Of a stretch of 14,106 nt of DNA, positions 7,387 through 14,103 are shown in pieces; within the stretch, counting starts at the first letter, position 1; every line of letters begins with the position of its first letter. This DNA comes from Treponema sp. (GTDB lineage Bacteria; Spirochaetota; Spirochaetia; Treponematales; Treponemataceae). The notes under the pieces are model-generated. The model saw only the letters and a program-made list of their open reading frames with translations. It searched no databases and was not told the origin of the DNA. Location: NCBI GenBank assembly GCA_022510885.1, contig JAFLSP010000030.1:1299-15404 (forward strand). Direction: 5' to 3'. Position numbers and translations under genes: made by a program.

Positions 7387-8603
7387 CAGCGTCGCTCCGC
7401 GCGGCACACGGCGAACAGCTCGCGCCACAGCGACTCAAGCGCGGCGGCGGGCGTTTGGTTGTATGAGACGACGTTTGCATGGCATTCGCGGAGCGCGGCG
7501 GCGTTCTTTGCCGCGCGCTCGCTTCCGCGCGCAGTCAGCGCGTCCGTATTCTGCGCGTCCAGCACGCCCGCAAGGAAGAGGCGGAACAGCAGACGCGGCT
7601 CGAAGCCCGCGCAGGACTTCACCATGTCGGCCACCGCCGGGAACGCGCCCTGCTCCACCGACGCATAGAACGCGCGCGCGCAGTCCCGCACGGCATCGGG
7701 CGTGACGGGGAGAAAGGTCTGCAAGTAGCCGTCAATCGTTCCCCCGCCTGCCCCCGCGTCCGCATGGAAAACGCGCGCCAGCACCTCCGCCTGCTGTGCT
7801 TCCGTGCGCTGCACGAACGAGTACGTGCGCACGCGCGAAAGAATCGTCGGCATGACCGCGCCGCGCCGGCTGGTCGTCAGAATGAATACGGTGTCCGCCG
7901 GCGGCTCCTCCAAAATCTTGAGCAGCGCGTTGCGGGCGGCCTCGTTCATGCGGTCGGCATGCTCAATGATACAGACTTTCTTTCCGTCGGGACTTTTGAG
8001 CCGCGCCCAGGCCGACGCGCGGCGAATCTGGCTTATCGGCAGCGCATCGTACATGAACGACGCGGCAAGTTTTTCGGCCTGCTTGACCGTATCCGCGCAG
8101 ATTTTCTCAAGGCGGTCGTGTGCGGGGAGCGGCTTCGTGCCGTCAATCTGCTCCAGCAGCTCGTCAACCGCCTGTATGAGGGGCGCGATTTTTGACACCT
8201 TCTCGTCGTCCTCCCACAGCACCTGACTGAAGCGCATGGTCAGCTTGCGCACGGCGCGCACGAACAGATACCGCGCCGCCAAAAGATACGGCGCATTATC
8301 TGTTGCGGCAGCCAAAAAGGCGCGCTGTGCCGCAAGGATTTCGAGCGAGCAGTCGCGCGGACCGGCGAGCAGCACGTTCGTGCTCGCAAGTTCCTTGTGC
8401 CTGCGGCAGGACGGGCAGTCGCACAGCCACTGCCCGCGCCGTTCCGCCGCCGTGCACGAGAGAACCCGCGCGATTTCAAGCGCGCAGGTCAGCTTGCCGC
8501 TGCTGTCCGGCCCCGCGAGCAGCACCGCGCCCGGAAGCCCCCCGCGCGCGATGTCGTCCCTGAGCAGCCCCGCCGCGTTCTGGTACAGGAGATTGTCGAA
8601 CAT
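7386..8603 (-). CDS. holB: DNA polymerase III delta-prime-like clamp-loader subunit
   Basis: The protein (405 residues from the ATG at 8603) resembles HolB, the delta-prime subunit of the clamp loader that places the sliding clamp on DNA. It has a P-loop-like GPDSSGKLT (31-39) and a cysteine cluster Cys50, Cys61, Cys63 and Cys66 like the clamp-loader zinc site. It also has C-I-I-E-H-A-D-R-M-N-E-A-A-R-N-A-L-L-K-I-L-E-E-P-P (211 onward), the strongly conserved core of HolB/DnaX proteins, followed by I-L-S-R-V-R-T in the arginine-finger (SRC) position. About 148 residues separate the last zinc cysteine from that core, against roughly 45 in E. coli, so there is a large insert. The start shares a base with the upstream stop (TGATG). 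An ATG at 8723 would overlap the upstream gene by 120 bp and was rejected. Confidence 0.88.
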   Translation of the reverse strand: MFDNLLYQNAAGLLRDDIARGGLPGAVLLAGPDSSGKLTCALEIARVLSCTAAERRGQWLCDCPSCRRHKELASTNVLLAGPRDCSLEILAAQRAFLAAATDNAPYLLAARYLFVRAVRKLTMRFSQVLWEDDEKVSKIAPLIQAVDELLEQIDGTKPLPAHDRLEKICADTVKQAEKLAASFMYDALPISQIRRASAWARLKSPDGKKVCIIEHADRMNEAARNALLKILEEPPADTVFILTTSRRGAVMPTILSRVRTYSFVQRTEAQQAEVLARVFHADAGAGGGTIDGYLQTFLPVTPDAVRDCARAFYASVEQGAFPAVADMVKSCAGFEPRLLFRLFLAGVLDAQNTDALTARGSERAAKNAAALRECHANVVSYNQTPAAALESLWRELFAVCRAERR

Positions 8604-9088
8604 CAGACAAGCATCCCCCGCACGTAGCCCACCGACAAGCCGAGGAAGCCGCCCAGCACGTGCCAGTAAAAGCTCGCGAGCATCGTCGCCCGCAGTCCCG
8701 CAATCCACGGCTGCACCGTGCACACCAAGAGGAACAGGGCGACGAGCACCAGCCCCTCAAACGCGCCGAAGAAGAAGCCGAGCGTGCGGTTCAGGCTCCC
8801 CAAAATCTCGCCCTTGAACAGCGCGCCGAGCAGCAGCTGGACGACTTTCACCGCGATGAACGTCACCACGAACAGCAGCAGGAACGCCACCGCCGACGCT
8901 CCGAGCGGATGAGGAATGGCATCCCGCAACTGCACCGCAAGCGCGCCGAAAAAACCGACGGCCACGGCGATGGCAAGCACGACGGCAAGTTTGCTGAACA
9001 CTTCCCGAATCAGCCCGCGCACTGCCCCGACCACGGCAAACAGCACGATGAGCAGCGTGAACAGCGCGTCAATAAACGTAAAATTCAT
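8603..9088 (-). CDS. CvpA family inner-membrane protein
   Basis: This 161-residue protein is almost entirely hydrophobic, with four likely membrane helices: about residues 4-26, 32-54, 64-88 and 100-128. A further weakly hydrophobic stretch lies near the C-terminus. The start M-N-F-T-F-I-D-A-L-F-T-L-L-I-V-L-F-A-V-V-G-A-V-R-G-L-I-R-E is characteristic of CvpA-family proteins (a D near residue 7, then G-x-x-R-G). CvpA was named for colicin V export, but its general role is unsettled and is now often linked to envelope homeostasis. Placement between murG and a clamp-loader gene does not prove a cell-wall role but is compatible with it. Its ATG overlaps the murG stop by 4 bp (ATGA), so translation is probably coupled. 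Confidence 0.85.
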   Translation of the reverse strand: MNFTFIDALFTLLIVLFAVVGAVRGLIREVFSKLAVVLAIAVAVGFFGALAVQLRDAIPHPLGASAVAFLLLFVVTFIAVKVVQLLLGALFKGEILGSLNRTLGFFFGAFEGLVLVALFLLVCTVQPWIAGLRATMLASFYWHVLGGFLGLSVGYVRGMLV

Positions 9089-10206
9089 TCTTTCACCCCG
9101 TCATAGATAATGCGCGCGATTTCCTGCGCCGGGCGCATTCCCGCCGTCAGTTCCCCGCAGGAGCGCGCGCACGCCGCGCGGAAACCGGTATCCTCCATCC
9201 GCGCCAGCGACTCCTTGAGGTGCGCGCCGTCCGCCTCGTCGCCCAGCAGCATGAGCGCGGCATTGCGCTCCACAAAGAACCTCGCGTTGTCCACCTGGTC
9301 GCCGCGCGTTCCCGAGCCGCACAATGGCACGAGCACCATCGGCTTGGCGAGCGCCGCGCATTCCCACAGCGCGTTCGCGCCCGCGCGGGAAAGCACCACG
9401 TCGCTCGCGGCAATCACGTCGCACATTTCTTTATGGAAGAAAGCGTAGGGATGGTAGCCCTCGCGCCGCACCTGCGTCATCGCCTCATCCGCCCTGCCCG
9501 TCTGGTGCACGACCTCGAACCGCGCGCACAGCCAGTCAAGGTTCTCCTGCACGAGCAGGTTGAGCTGCCGCGCGCCGAGGCTTCCGCCCAGCACGAGCAG
9601 CACCGGCTTACCCGGCTTTACGCCGCCGAACAGGAACTGCCGCCCCCGCTCCGCGTCCGCCTCGTAGAACGCGGGGCGCACCGGGTTTCCCGTCACCACG
9701 CATGCCGCGCGCTTTGCGGCAGGGAGATACGCTTTTGTCTCCTCATACGAAAGGAGGATTCTGTCCGCAAAACGGCTGTTGATTCTCGTCGCCAGTCCCG
9801 GCGTGAAATCGCACTCATGCGTGTAGACGGGAATGCGCAGGATTCTTGCCGCGACGCAGGGCGTGACCGACACGAAGCCGCCCTTCGAGAACAGCAGCGC
9901 GGGCTTGAGTTTCGCCAGCCGCCGCAGGGAGACCAGCACCCCCGCCGCCACCTTGAACACGTCGAGCAGATTCCTGGCCGACAGGTTGCGCCGCAGCTTG
10001 CCGCTCGGAATGCCGTAGAACGCATCCACCGAGCCGCTGCCCTCGACCAGCTCCCGGTCCATGCCGCCGCTGTTCCCCAGCCAGATGATGCGGATGTCAT
10101 CGCCGCGCTCCTTTGCGCGCGCGCGCAGCTCGTCCGCAACCGCAAGCCCGGGATAGATATGCCCGCCCGTCCCGCCGCCCGCGAAGGCAAAAGTCATCGT
10201 AGCCAT
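9085..10206 (-). CDS. murG: UDP-GlcNAc:lipid I GlcNAc transferase MurG
   Basis: MurG adds GlcNAc to lipid I on the inner face of the membrane to make lipid II, the last cytoplasmic step of peptidoglycan precursor synthesis. The 373-residue product has the glycine-rich loop GGGTGGH (10-16), then S-G-K-L-R-R in the lipid-I region and F-S-K-G-G-F-V-S. A second glycine loop L-G-G-S-L-G-A-R-Q-L-N opens the C-terminal Rossmann domain. The UDP-GlcNAc site is S-R-A-G-A-N-A-L-W-E-C and G-D-Q-V-D-N-A. I give the ATG at 10206; the ATG three codons later (10197) is equally possible because neither has a visible ribosome site. Starts further upstream would run into the tRNA and are rejected. It begins an operon with cvpA-like, holB-like and two-component genes. 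Confidence 0.96.
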   Translation of the reverse strand: MATMTFAFAGGGTGGHIYPGLAVADELRARAKERGDDIRIIWLGNSGGMDRELVEGSGSVDAFYGIPSGKLRRNLSARNLLDVFKVAAGVLVSLRRLAKLKPALLFSKGGFVSVTPCVAARILRIPVYTHECDFTPGLATRINSRFADRILLSYEETKAYLPAAKRAACVVTGNPVRPAFYEADAERGRQFLFGGVKPGKPVLLVLGGSLGARQLNLLVQENLDWLCARFEVVHQTGRADEAMTQVRREGYHPYAFFHKEMCDVIAASDVVLSRAGANALWECAALAKPMVLVPLCGSGTRGDQVDNARFFVERNAALMLLGDEADGAHLKESLARMEDTGFRAACARSCGELTAGMRPAQEIARIIYDGVKE

Positions 10207-10213
10207 GTGTAGC

Positions 10214-10242
10214 AGTATGACACAGACCGCAGAAAAAAACAA
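10214..10242 (-). promoter_or_regulatory. Candidate murG promoter implying a leaderless transcript
   Basis: On the minus strand there is TTGTTT (10242-10237), a 17-bp spacer and CATACT (10219-10214), with TG one base upstream of the -10 (extended -10). The -10 ends 7 nt before the murG ATG at 10206, so the predicted transcription start falls on or next to the start codon. The -35 is weak and the -10 matches four of six consensus bases. Confidence 0.45.
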
Positions 10243-10249
10243 CCGCATG

Positions 10250-10287
10250 AAAAGACAAAGCCCTGCAATCAATGCAGGGCTTTGTCT
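10250..10287 (-). terminator. Intrinsic terminator after tRNA-Phe
   Basis: AGACAAAGCCCTGCA (10253-10267), the loop ATCAA and TGCAGGGCTTTGTCT (10273-10287) form a perfect 15-bp hairpin. Read on the minus strand it begins 4 nt after the tRNA 3' end and finishes in CTTTGTCTTTT, a U-rich tail. It should end transcription of the tRNA and of any read-through from the CHY gene upstream, separating them from murG. The plus-strand side has no run of T, so it is probably one-directional. Confidence 0.85.
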
Positions 10288-10291
10288 GTGC

Positions 10292-10364
10292 TGCCACCGG
10301 TTGGAATCGGACCAACGACACATGGATTTTCAGTCCATTGCTCTACCAACTGAGCTACAGCGGC
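10292..10364 (-). tRNA. tRNA-Phe (anticodon GAA)
   Basis: The minus strand folds into a 73-nt cloverleaf. The acceptor is GCCGCTG/CGGTGGC with two G-T wobbles, and the D stem is GCTC/GAGC with loop AGTTGGTA. The anticodon stem is ATGGA/TCCAT with loop CTGAAAA (anticodon GAA), the variable region is GTGTC, and the T stem is GTTGG/CCAAC. The discriminator is A and CCA is not encoded. Invariant T8, A14, G18, G19, A21, T33, G53, A58 and C61 are present. The T loop reads TCCGATT instead of the near-universal TTC start, giving C at position 55. It has its own strong promoter upstream and a terminator 4 nt downstream. Confidence 0.95.
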
Positions 10365-10376
10365 ATGAGTGCTTGT

Positions 10377-10405
10377 ATCATATAGCATCCGGCGGTTTAT
10401 GTCAA
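10377..10405 (-). promoter_or_regulatory. Strong sigma-70 promoter of tRNA-Phe
   Basis: The minus strand has TTGACA (10405-10400), a 17-bp spacer and TATGAT (10382-10377): a perfect -35, a five-of-six -10 and ideal spacing, ending 12 bp before the tRNA 5' end. The -35 hexamer is also the last two sense codons (Leu, Thr) of the CHY zinc-finger gene. Confidence 0.9.
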
Positions 10406-10747
10406 GGCGCAGGACGCATTTTTTTCGCCGAGCGCGAAGTAGATGCCGTAGTGCTTGCGGCATCCCGCGTTGAAGGGGCTGCCGCAGTGCGGGCATGACG
10501 GCGCGCCCAGGTACTCGCGGATGGCAAGCGTCCGCCGACACACGCCGCACAGCACCGCCCGCTCGCCGAATTCGCGCTCCTCCCAGCGGACGATGCCGTG
10601 CCGCTCGCACTCGTCGTGGCACCGGTAGCACGGATACCATTTCCCGCAGCATTTGAAGCGAATCGCCACGATGTCCACGGGCGAATGGTAATGCACGCAG
10701 CGCGTCTGGTCGTCCACGGTCTTGCCCAAGACGGCGACGGCATCCAC
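10397..10747 (-). CDS. CHY-type zinc-finger protein
   Basis: This 116-residue protein is a CHY zinc-finger protein, a family that binds several zinc ions through conserved Cys and His residues; its function in bacteria is not established. Visible ligands are Cys17-x-His19-Tyr-His21, Cys33-Cys34, Cys40-x-x-Cys43-His44, Cys47, His50, Cys67-x-x-Cys70, Cys85-x-x-Cys88, Cys96 and His99. The phrase T-R-C-V-H-Y-H-S-P-x-D-I and the ending N-A-G-C-R-K-H-Y match the family. The start is a GTG at 10747, only 2 bp after the ABC-F stop. The nearby ATG at 10743 is in another frame. Very tight spacing makes it the last gene of the helicase/ABC-F operon. The final codons contain the tRNA promoter -35. Confidence 0.88.
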   Translation of the reverse strand: MDAVAVLGKTVDDQTRCVHYHSPVDIVAIRFKCCGKWYPCYRCHDECERHGIVRWEEREFGERAVLCGVCRRTLAIREYLGAPSCPHCGSPFNAGCRKHYGIYFALGEKNASCALT

Positions 10748-10749
10748 GG

Positions 10750-12390
10750 CTAAATCCGTATCTTCTTGTCCGTGCCGGCGTAGGCTTCCTTGCGCAGCTG
10801 CCGTATCTGCTCGTCGGCAAGGTAGTCGTCAAAGTTCATCATGCGGTCGAACACGCCCGCCGGGGTAATCTCGACGATGCGGTTGGCGACCGAGGAGATG
10901 AACTCGTGGTCGTGGCTGGAGAACAGCACCACGCCCGGAAAGCGGATGAGCGCCTCGTTCAGGCTCGTAATCGCCTCAAGGTCAAGGTGGTTGGTGGGGT
11001 CGTCCATAATCAGCACGTTCGCGCCGCTGAGCATGAGCTTGGAGAGCATACAGCGCACCTTCTCGCCGCCGGAGAGCACCCGCACCGGCTTGAGGCTCTC
11101 GTCGCCCGTGAACAGCATCCTGCCGAGGAAGCCGCGCACGTAGGAGTCGTCCTGCTCCTTGGAGTACTGCTTGAGCCAGTCGGTGATGCTGTAGTCGTTG
11201 TCGAAATACTTGTTGTTGTCGCGCGCGAGGTAGGCGAAGCTCGTGGTCTGCCCCCAGAAATACTCGCCGCGCTCCGCCTGCTTCTCGCCCGCGATGATGT
11301 CGAACAGCGAGGAGACCGCGTTGTGCTCAAGCCCGACGAACGCCACCTTGTCCGTGCGGTTCACGATGAGCGAGAAGTCGTTGAGCAGCCGCGCCCCGTC
11401 CTCGTCGCTGCTGCACACCTTGCGCACCTCAAGCACGTTGTTGCCGATGTCGCGGTCGGGCTGGAAGTGGACGTAGGGGAACTTGCGGCTCGTCACGGGC
11501 AGGTCGTCCAGCTCCAGCTTTTCGAGCACCTTCTTGCGGCTCGTCGCCTGCCGGCTCTTTGCCGCGTTGGACGCGAAGCGCTGGATGAACTCGCGCAGGT
11601 CCTTCGCCTTCTCCTCGTTCTTCTTCTTCTGGTCCTTCGCCTGCTTCTGGAGGATTTGGCTCATCTGGTACCAGAAGTCGTAGTTGCCCGTGAACTGCGT
11701 GATTTTGCCGTAGTCGATGTCGCAGATGTAGGTGCAGACCGCGTTCAGGAAGTGGCGGTCGTGGCTCACGACGATGACCGTGTTCGGGAAGTCCATGAGG
11801 AAGTCCTCAAGCCAGGCGATGGACTCAAGGTCGAGGCCGTTCGTCGGCTCGTCGAGCAGCAGCACGTCGGGGTTGCCGAACAGCGCCTGCGCCAAAAGCA
11901 CGCGCACCTTCTGGCTCTCGTCCAGCTCGCCCATCATCTTGTCGTGGTACTTCTCCTCAAGGCCAAGCCCCGACAGCATCTGCTCGATTTGGTTCTCCGC
12001 CTCGTAGCCGCCGAGCTCGCCGAACTGCGCCTCAAGCTCGCTCGCCCGCACGCCGTCCTCCTCGGTGAAGTCCGCCTTGGCGTAGATTTCGTCGCGCGCC
12101 TTGGCGCACTCGTAGAGCGTGGGATAGCCGAACAGCACCGTGTCCTTCACGCTGTACGAGTCGAACGCGAAGTGGTCCTGCTTGAGCACCGCCATGCGCT
12201 CGCCGGGAGTCATGAAAATCTCGCCGCTGTCGCGGTCCTGCTCGCCGGAGAGCACCTTGAGGAAGGTCGATTTGCCCGCGCCGTTCGCGCCGATGATGCC
12301 GTAGCAGTTGCCCGCCGTGAACTTGAGATTGACGTCCTTGAACAGCGGTTTCTCGCTGAAATGAAGGCTGACGTCCGATACCGTAATCAT
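10750..12390 (-). CDS. ABC-F family ATPase, YbiT-like, with one degenerate ATP site
   Basis: This 546-residue protein has two ABC ATPase domains joined by a charged linker (about 245-300, K-D-Q-K-K-K-N-E-E then S-K-S-R-Q-A-T-S-R) and no membrane segments, which defines the ABC-F class that acts on ribosomes. The linker and the R-V-L-L-A-Q-A-L-F-G-N-P region resemble YbiT. Domain 1 has an intact Walker A GANGAGKST (34-42), Walker B V-L-L-L-D-E-P with Glu181, and switch His210, but a degenerate signature LDESQ (156-160). Domain 2 has a good signature LSGGE (439-443) and His493, but its Walker A is destroyed (GLEHNAVSS, 353-361) and the catalytic Glu is Asp464. It starts 12 bp after the helicase stop, with GGGGGA as ribosome site. 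A housekeeping translation role is inferred. Confidence 0.93.
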   Translation of the reverse strand: MITVSDVSLHFSEKPLFKDVNLKFTAGNCYGIIGANGAGKSTFLKVLSGEQDRDSGEIFMTPGERMAVLKQDHFAFDSYSVKDTVLFGYPTLYECAKARDEIYAKADFTEEDGVRASELEAQFGELGGYEAENQIEQMLSGLGLEEKYHDKMMGELDESQKVRVLLAQALFGNPDVLLLDEPTNGLDLESIAWLEDFLMDFPNTVIVVSHDRHFLNAVCTYICDIDYGKITQFTGNYDFWYQMSQILQKQAKDQKKKNEEKAKDLREFIQRFASNAAKSRQATSRKKVLEKLELDDLPVTSRKFPYVHFQPDRDIGNNVLEVRKVCSSDEDGARLLNDFSLIVNRTDKVAFVGLEHNAVSSLFDIIAGEKQAERGEYFWGQTTSFAYLARDNNKYFDNDYSITDWLKQYSKEQDDSYVRGFLGRMLFTGDESLKPVRVLSGGEKVRCMLSKLMLSGANVLIMDDPTNHLDLEAITSLNEALIRFPGVVLFSSHDHEFISSVANRIVEITPAGVFDRMMNFDDYLADEQIRQLRKEAYAGTDKKIRI

Positions 12391-12402
12391 GCCCGTGTCC
12401 CC

Positions 12403-14103
12403 CTATTTGTTCCTGCCGATGAGCGACTTGAGCCTGCCGAACAGCCCCGGCTTCTTTGCCGGGCGGCTCTCCGCCGCCACGGGCTTTCCGCCGTCACGCC
12501 GCCTGCTCTGCGCGCGCGGGGCAACGTCGCTGCGCTGCCGCTGCGGGCTTCCCCCGCGCCGTGCGCCGCCGTTCCGCGACTCCTGCCGCCTGCCGCCCGC
12601 GCCCTGCCGCGCCTCCTGCTTCTTGCCGTCGCGCCGCGCGTTCCCGTCCGGCTTCGCGCCGTGCGCGTACTTTTCCTTGTAGTATTTCATGCGCTCGTCC
12701 GCGCTCATCGTCGAAAGCCGCGCAAGGTCGTCGCTCGTCGTCCTGACTTCGCGCGCGAAGTCCGCGCCCTTCGTCCGCCCGTCCTGCGCCCGCTTTCCCT
12801 GCGCCCTGCGCCCGCCTCGTCCGCCGGGGGAACGCCGGTCGCGCTCGCGGCCGCCCCGCCGCGAGTCCCCGCGCCCGTCACGGCCGCCCCTCCCGCGCCG
12901 TCCGTCGTGCCCATGCCCGTCGTCCTCGCGCCAGTCCTCGGTGCGGATGTAGATGCCCCTGCTCTTGTCCTCGCCCAAGTCCTCCGCGACGGCGACGCGG
13001 GCGGGAATCTGCTTCTCGATGTACCGCTCTATCGGCACGAGGCTGTACACGTCCTGCTCGGAGCAGAAGGTGTATGCCTTGCCGCTCTTGCCCGCGCGCG
13101 CCGTGCGCCCGATGCGGTGCACGTAGTTCTCCGCCTCGTTGGGCAGGTCAAAGTTCACCACCATGGCGAGGTCGCTCACGTCGATGCCGCGCGCCGCCAC
13201 GTCGGTCGCCACGAGGCAGCGCACCTGCGCCGCCTTGAACCGCTCCATGATTTTGAGCCGCTTGGACTGCGGCAGGTCGCCGATGATGAACTCGCTCTCG
13301 ATGCCGTTCAGCCGGAGCCGCTTGGAGAGCACCTCGCACATCCGCTTGGTGTTGCAGAAGACAATCGCGCTCGCCGGCCGCTCGCGCGAGAGGATGCCCA
13401 CGAGCAGCGCGACCTTCTCGTCGCTTGAGACGTGAATCAGCTCCTGGTCGATTTCGTCCACGGTGATGTTCTCCGCCGCAATCGTGATTTCCTTCGCGTC
13501 GCGCGTGTACTCCCAGGCGAGGTTCTTGACGTAGGAGTTGAGCGTGGCGGAGAAGAGCATCGTCTGCCGCCGCTCGCTCGGGGGCAGCACGGACAGCAGC
13601 CTCCGCAGGTCGGGATAGAAGCCCATGTCGAACATGCGGTCGGCCTCGTCCACCACCAGCACGGCGACGTCGCGCACGTCCATCTGCCGCCCCTCCTGCA
13701 AGTCAATCACGCGCCCGGGCGTGCCGATAATCACGTCCACCCCGTCCTTGAGCGCGGCGACCTGCTTCTCGTAGCCCACGCCGCCGTAGAAGCTCGCGCA
13801 GGAAAGCCCCGTGTGCGCCCCCAGCCTGCGCGCCTCCTCCTCCACCTGCACCGCAAGCTCGCGGGTGGGCACCATGACCAGCGCCTTCTTCCCGCGCTTC
13901 TCCTCCGCGGCGAGCAGCTCCTGAAAAATGGGGATGAGGTACGCCGCCGTCTTTCCCGTTCCCGTCTGCGACTGCACGTACAGGTCCGACCCGTCCAGCG
14001 CGGCCGCGAGCACCTGCTCCTGCACCGGCGTGCACGTCACGTAGCCCGCGTCCGCAAGCCCCTGCTGCACCCGCTCGTCCAATGTAATTTCTGAATAATC
14101 CAT
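12403..14103 (-). CDS. DEAD-box ATP-dependent RNA helicase with basic RGG-like tail
   Basis: This 566-residue protein unwinds or remodels RNA using ATP; relatives act in ribosome assembly, mRNA decay and cold adaptation. The core (about 1-385) has T-P-V-Q of the Q motif, SQTGTGKT (45-52), P-T-R-E-L-A (79-84), T-P-G-R (128-131), DEAD (152-155), SAT (185-187), then A-T-D-V-A-A-R-G-I-D-V and H-R-I-G-R-T-A-R-A-G. The tail (396-566) is rich in Arg and Gly with few hydrophobic residues, broken by a helical segment M-S-A-D-E-R-M-K-Y-Y-K-E-K-Y (466-479), and ends in a basic amphipathic G-L-F-G-R-L-K-S-L-I-G-R. The ATG lies 3 bases from the window edge, so its ribosome site and promoter are not visible. 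It heads the ABC-F/CHY gene cluster. Confidence 0.95.
   Translation of the reverse strand: MDYSEITLDERVQQGLADAGYVTCTPVQEQVLAAALDGSDLYVQSQTGTGKTAAYLIPIFQELLAAEEKRGKKALVMVPTRELAVQVEEEARRLGAHTGLSCASFYGGVGYEKQVAALKDGVDVIIGTPGRVIDLQEGRQMDVRDVAVLVVDEADRMFDMGFYPDLRRLLSVLPPSERRQTMLFSATLNSYVKNLAWEYTRDAKEITIAAENITVDEIDQELIHVSSDEKVALLVGILSRERPASAIVFCNTKRMCEVLSKRLRLNGIESEFIIGDLPQSKRLKIMERFKAAQVRCLVATDVAARGIDVSDLAMVVNFDLPNEAENYVHRIGRTARAGKSGKAYTFCSEQDVYSLVPIERYIEKQIPARVAVAEDLGEDKSRGIYIRTEDWREDDGHGHDGRRGRGGRDGRGDSRRGGRERDRRSPGGRGGRRAQGKRAQDGRTKGADFAREVRTTSDDLARLSTMSADERMKYYKEKYAHGAKPDGNARRDGKKQEARQGAGGRRQESRNGGARRGGSPQRQRSDVAPRAQSRRRDGGKPVAAESRPAKKPGLFGRLKSLIGRNK

Noticed and set aside
10207..10323. 39-residue N-terminal extension of MurG, hydrophobic and signal-like
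   Set aside because: It would read through the terminator and the 3' half of the tRNA; MurG starts a few residues before GGGTGGH.
10269..10832. 187-codon minus-strand open frame across the CHY gene and tRNA
   Set aside because: It is a different frame from the CHY zinc-finger protein, lacks any motif and runs into the tRNA.
10906..13428. 840-codon open frame on the plus strand across the ABC-F and helicase genes
   Set aside because: It is exactly antisense to two clear, motif-bearing genes. Its translation is low-complexity (V, A, L, R, H rich), as expected from a GC-rich frame with few stops, and no ribosome site is evident.
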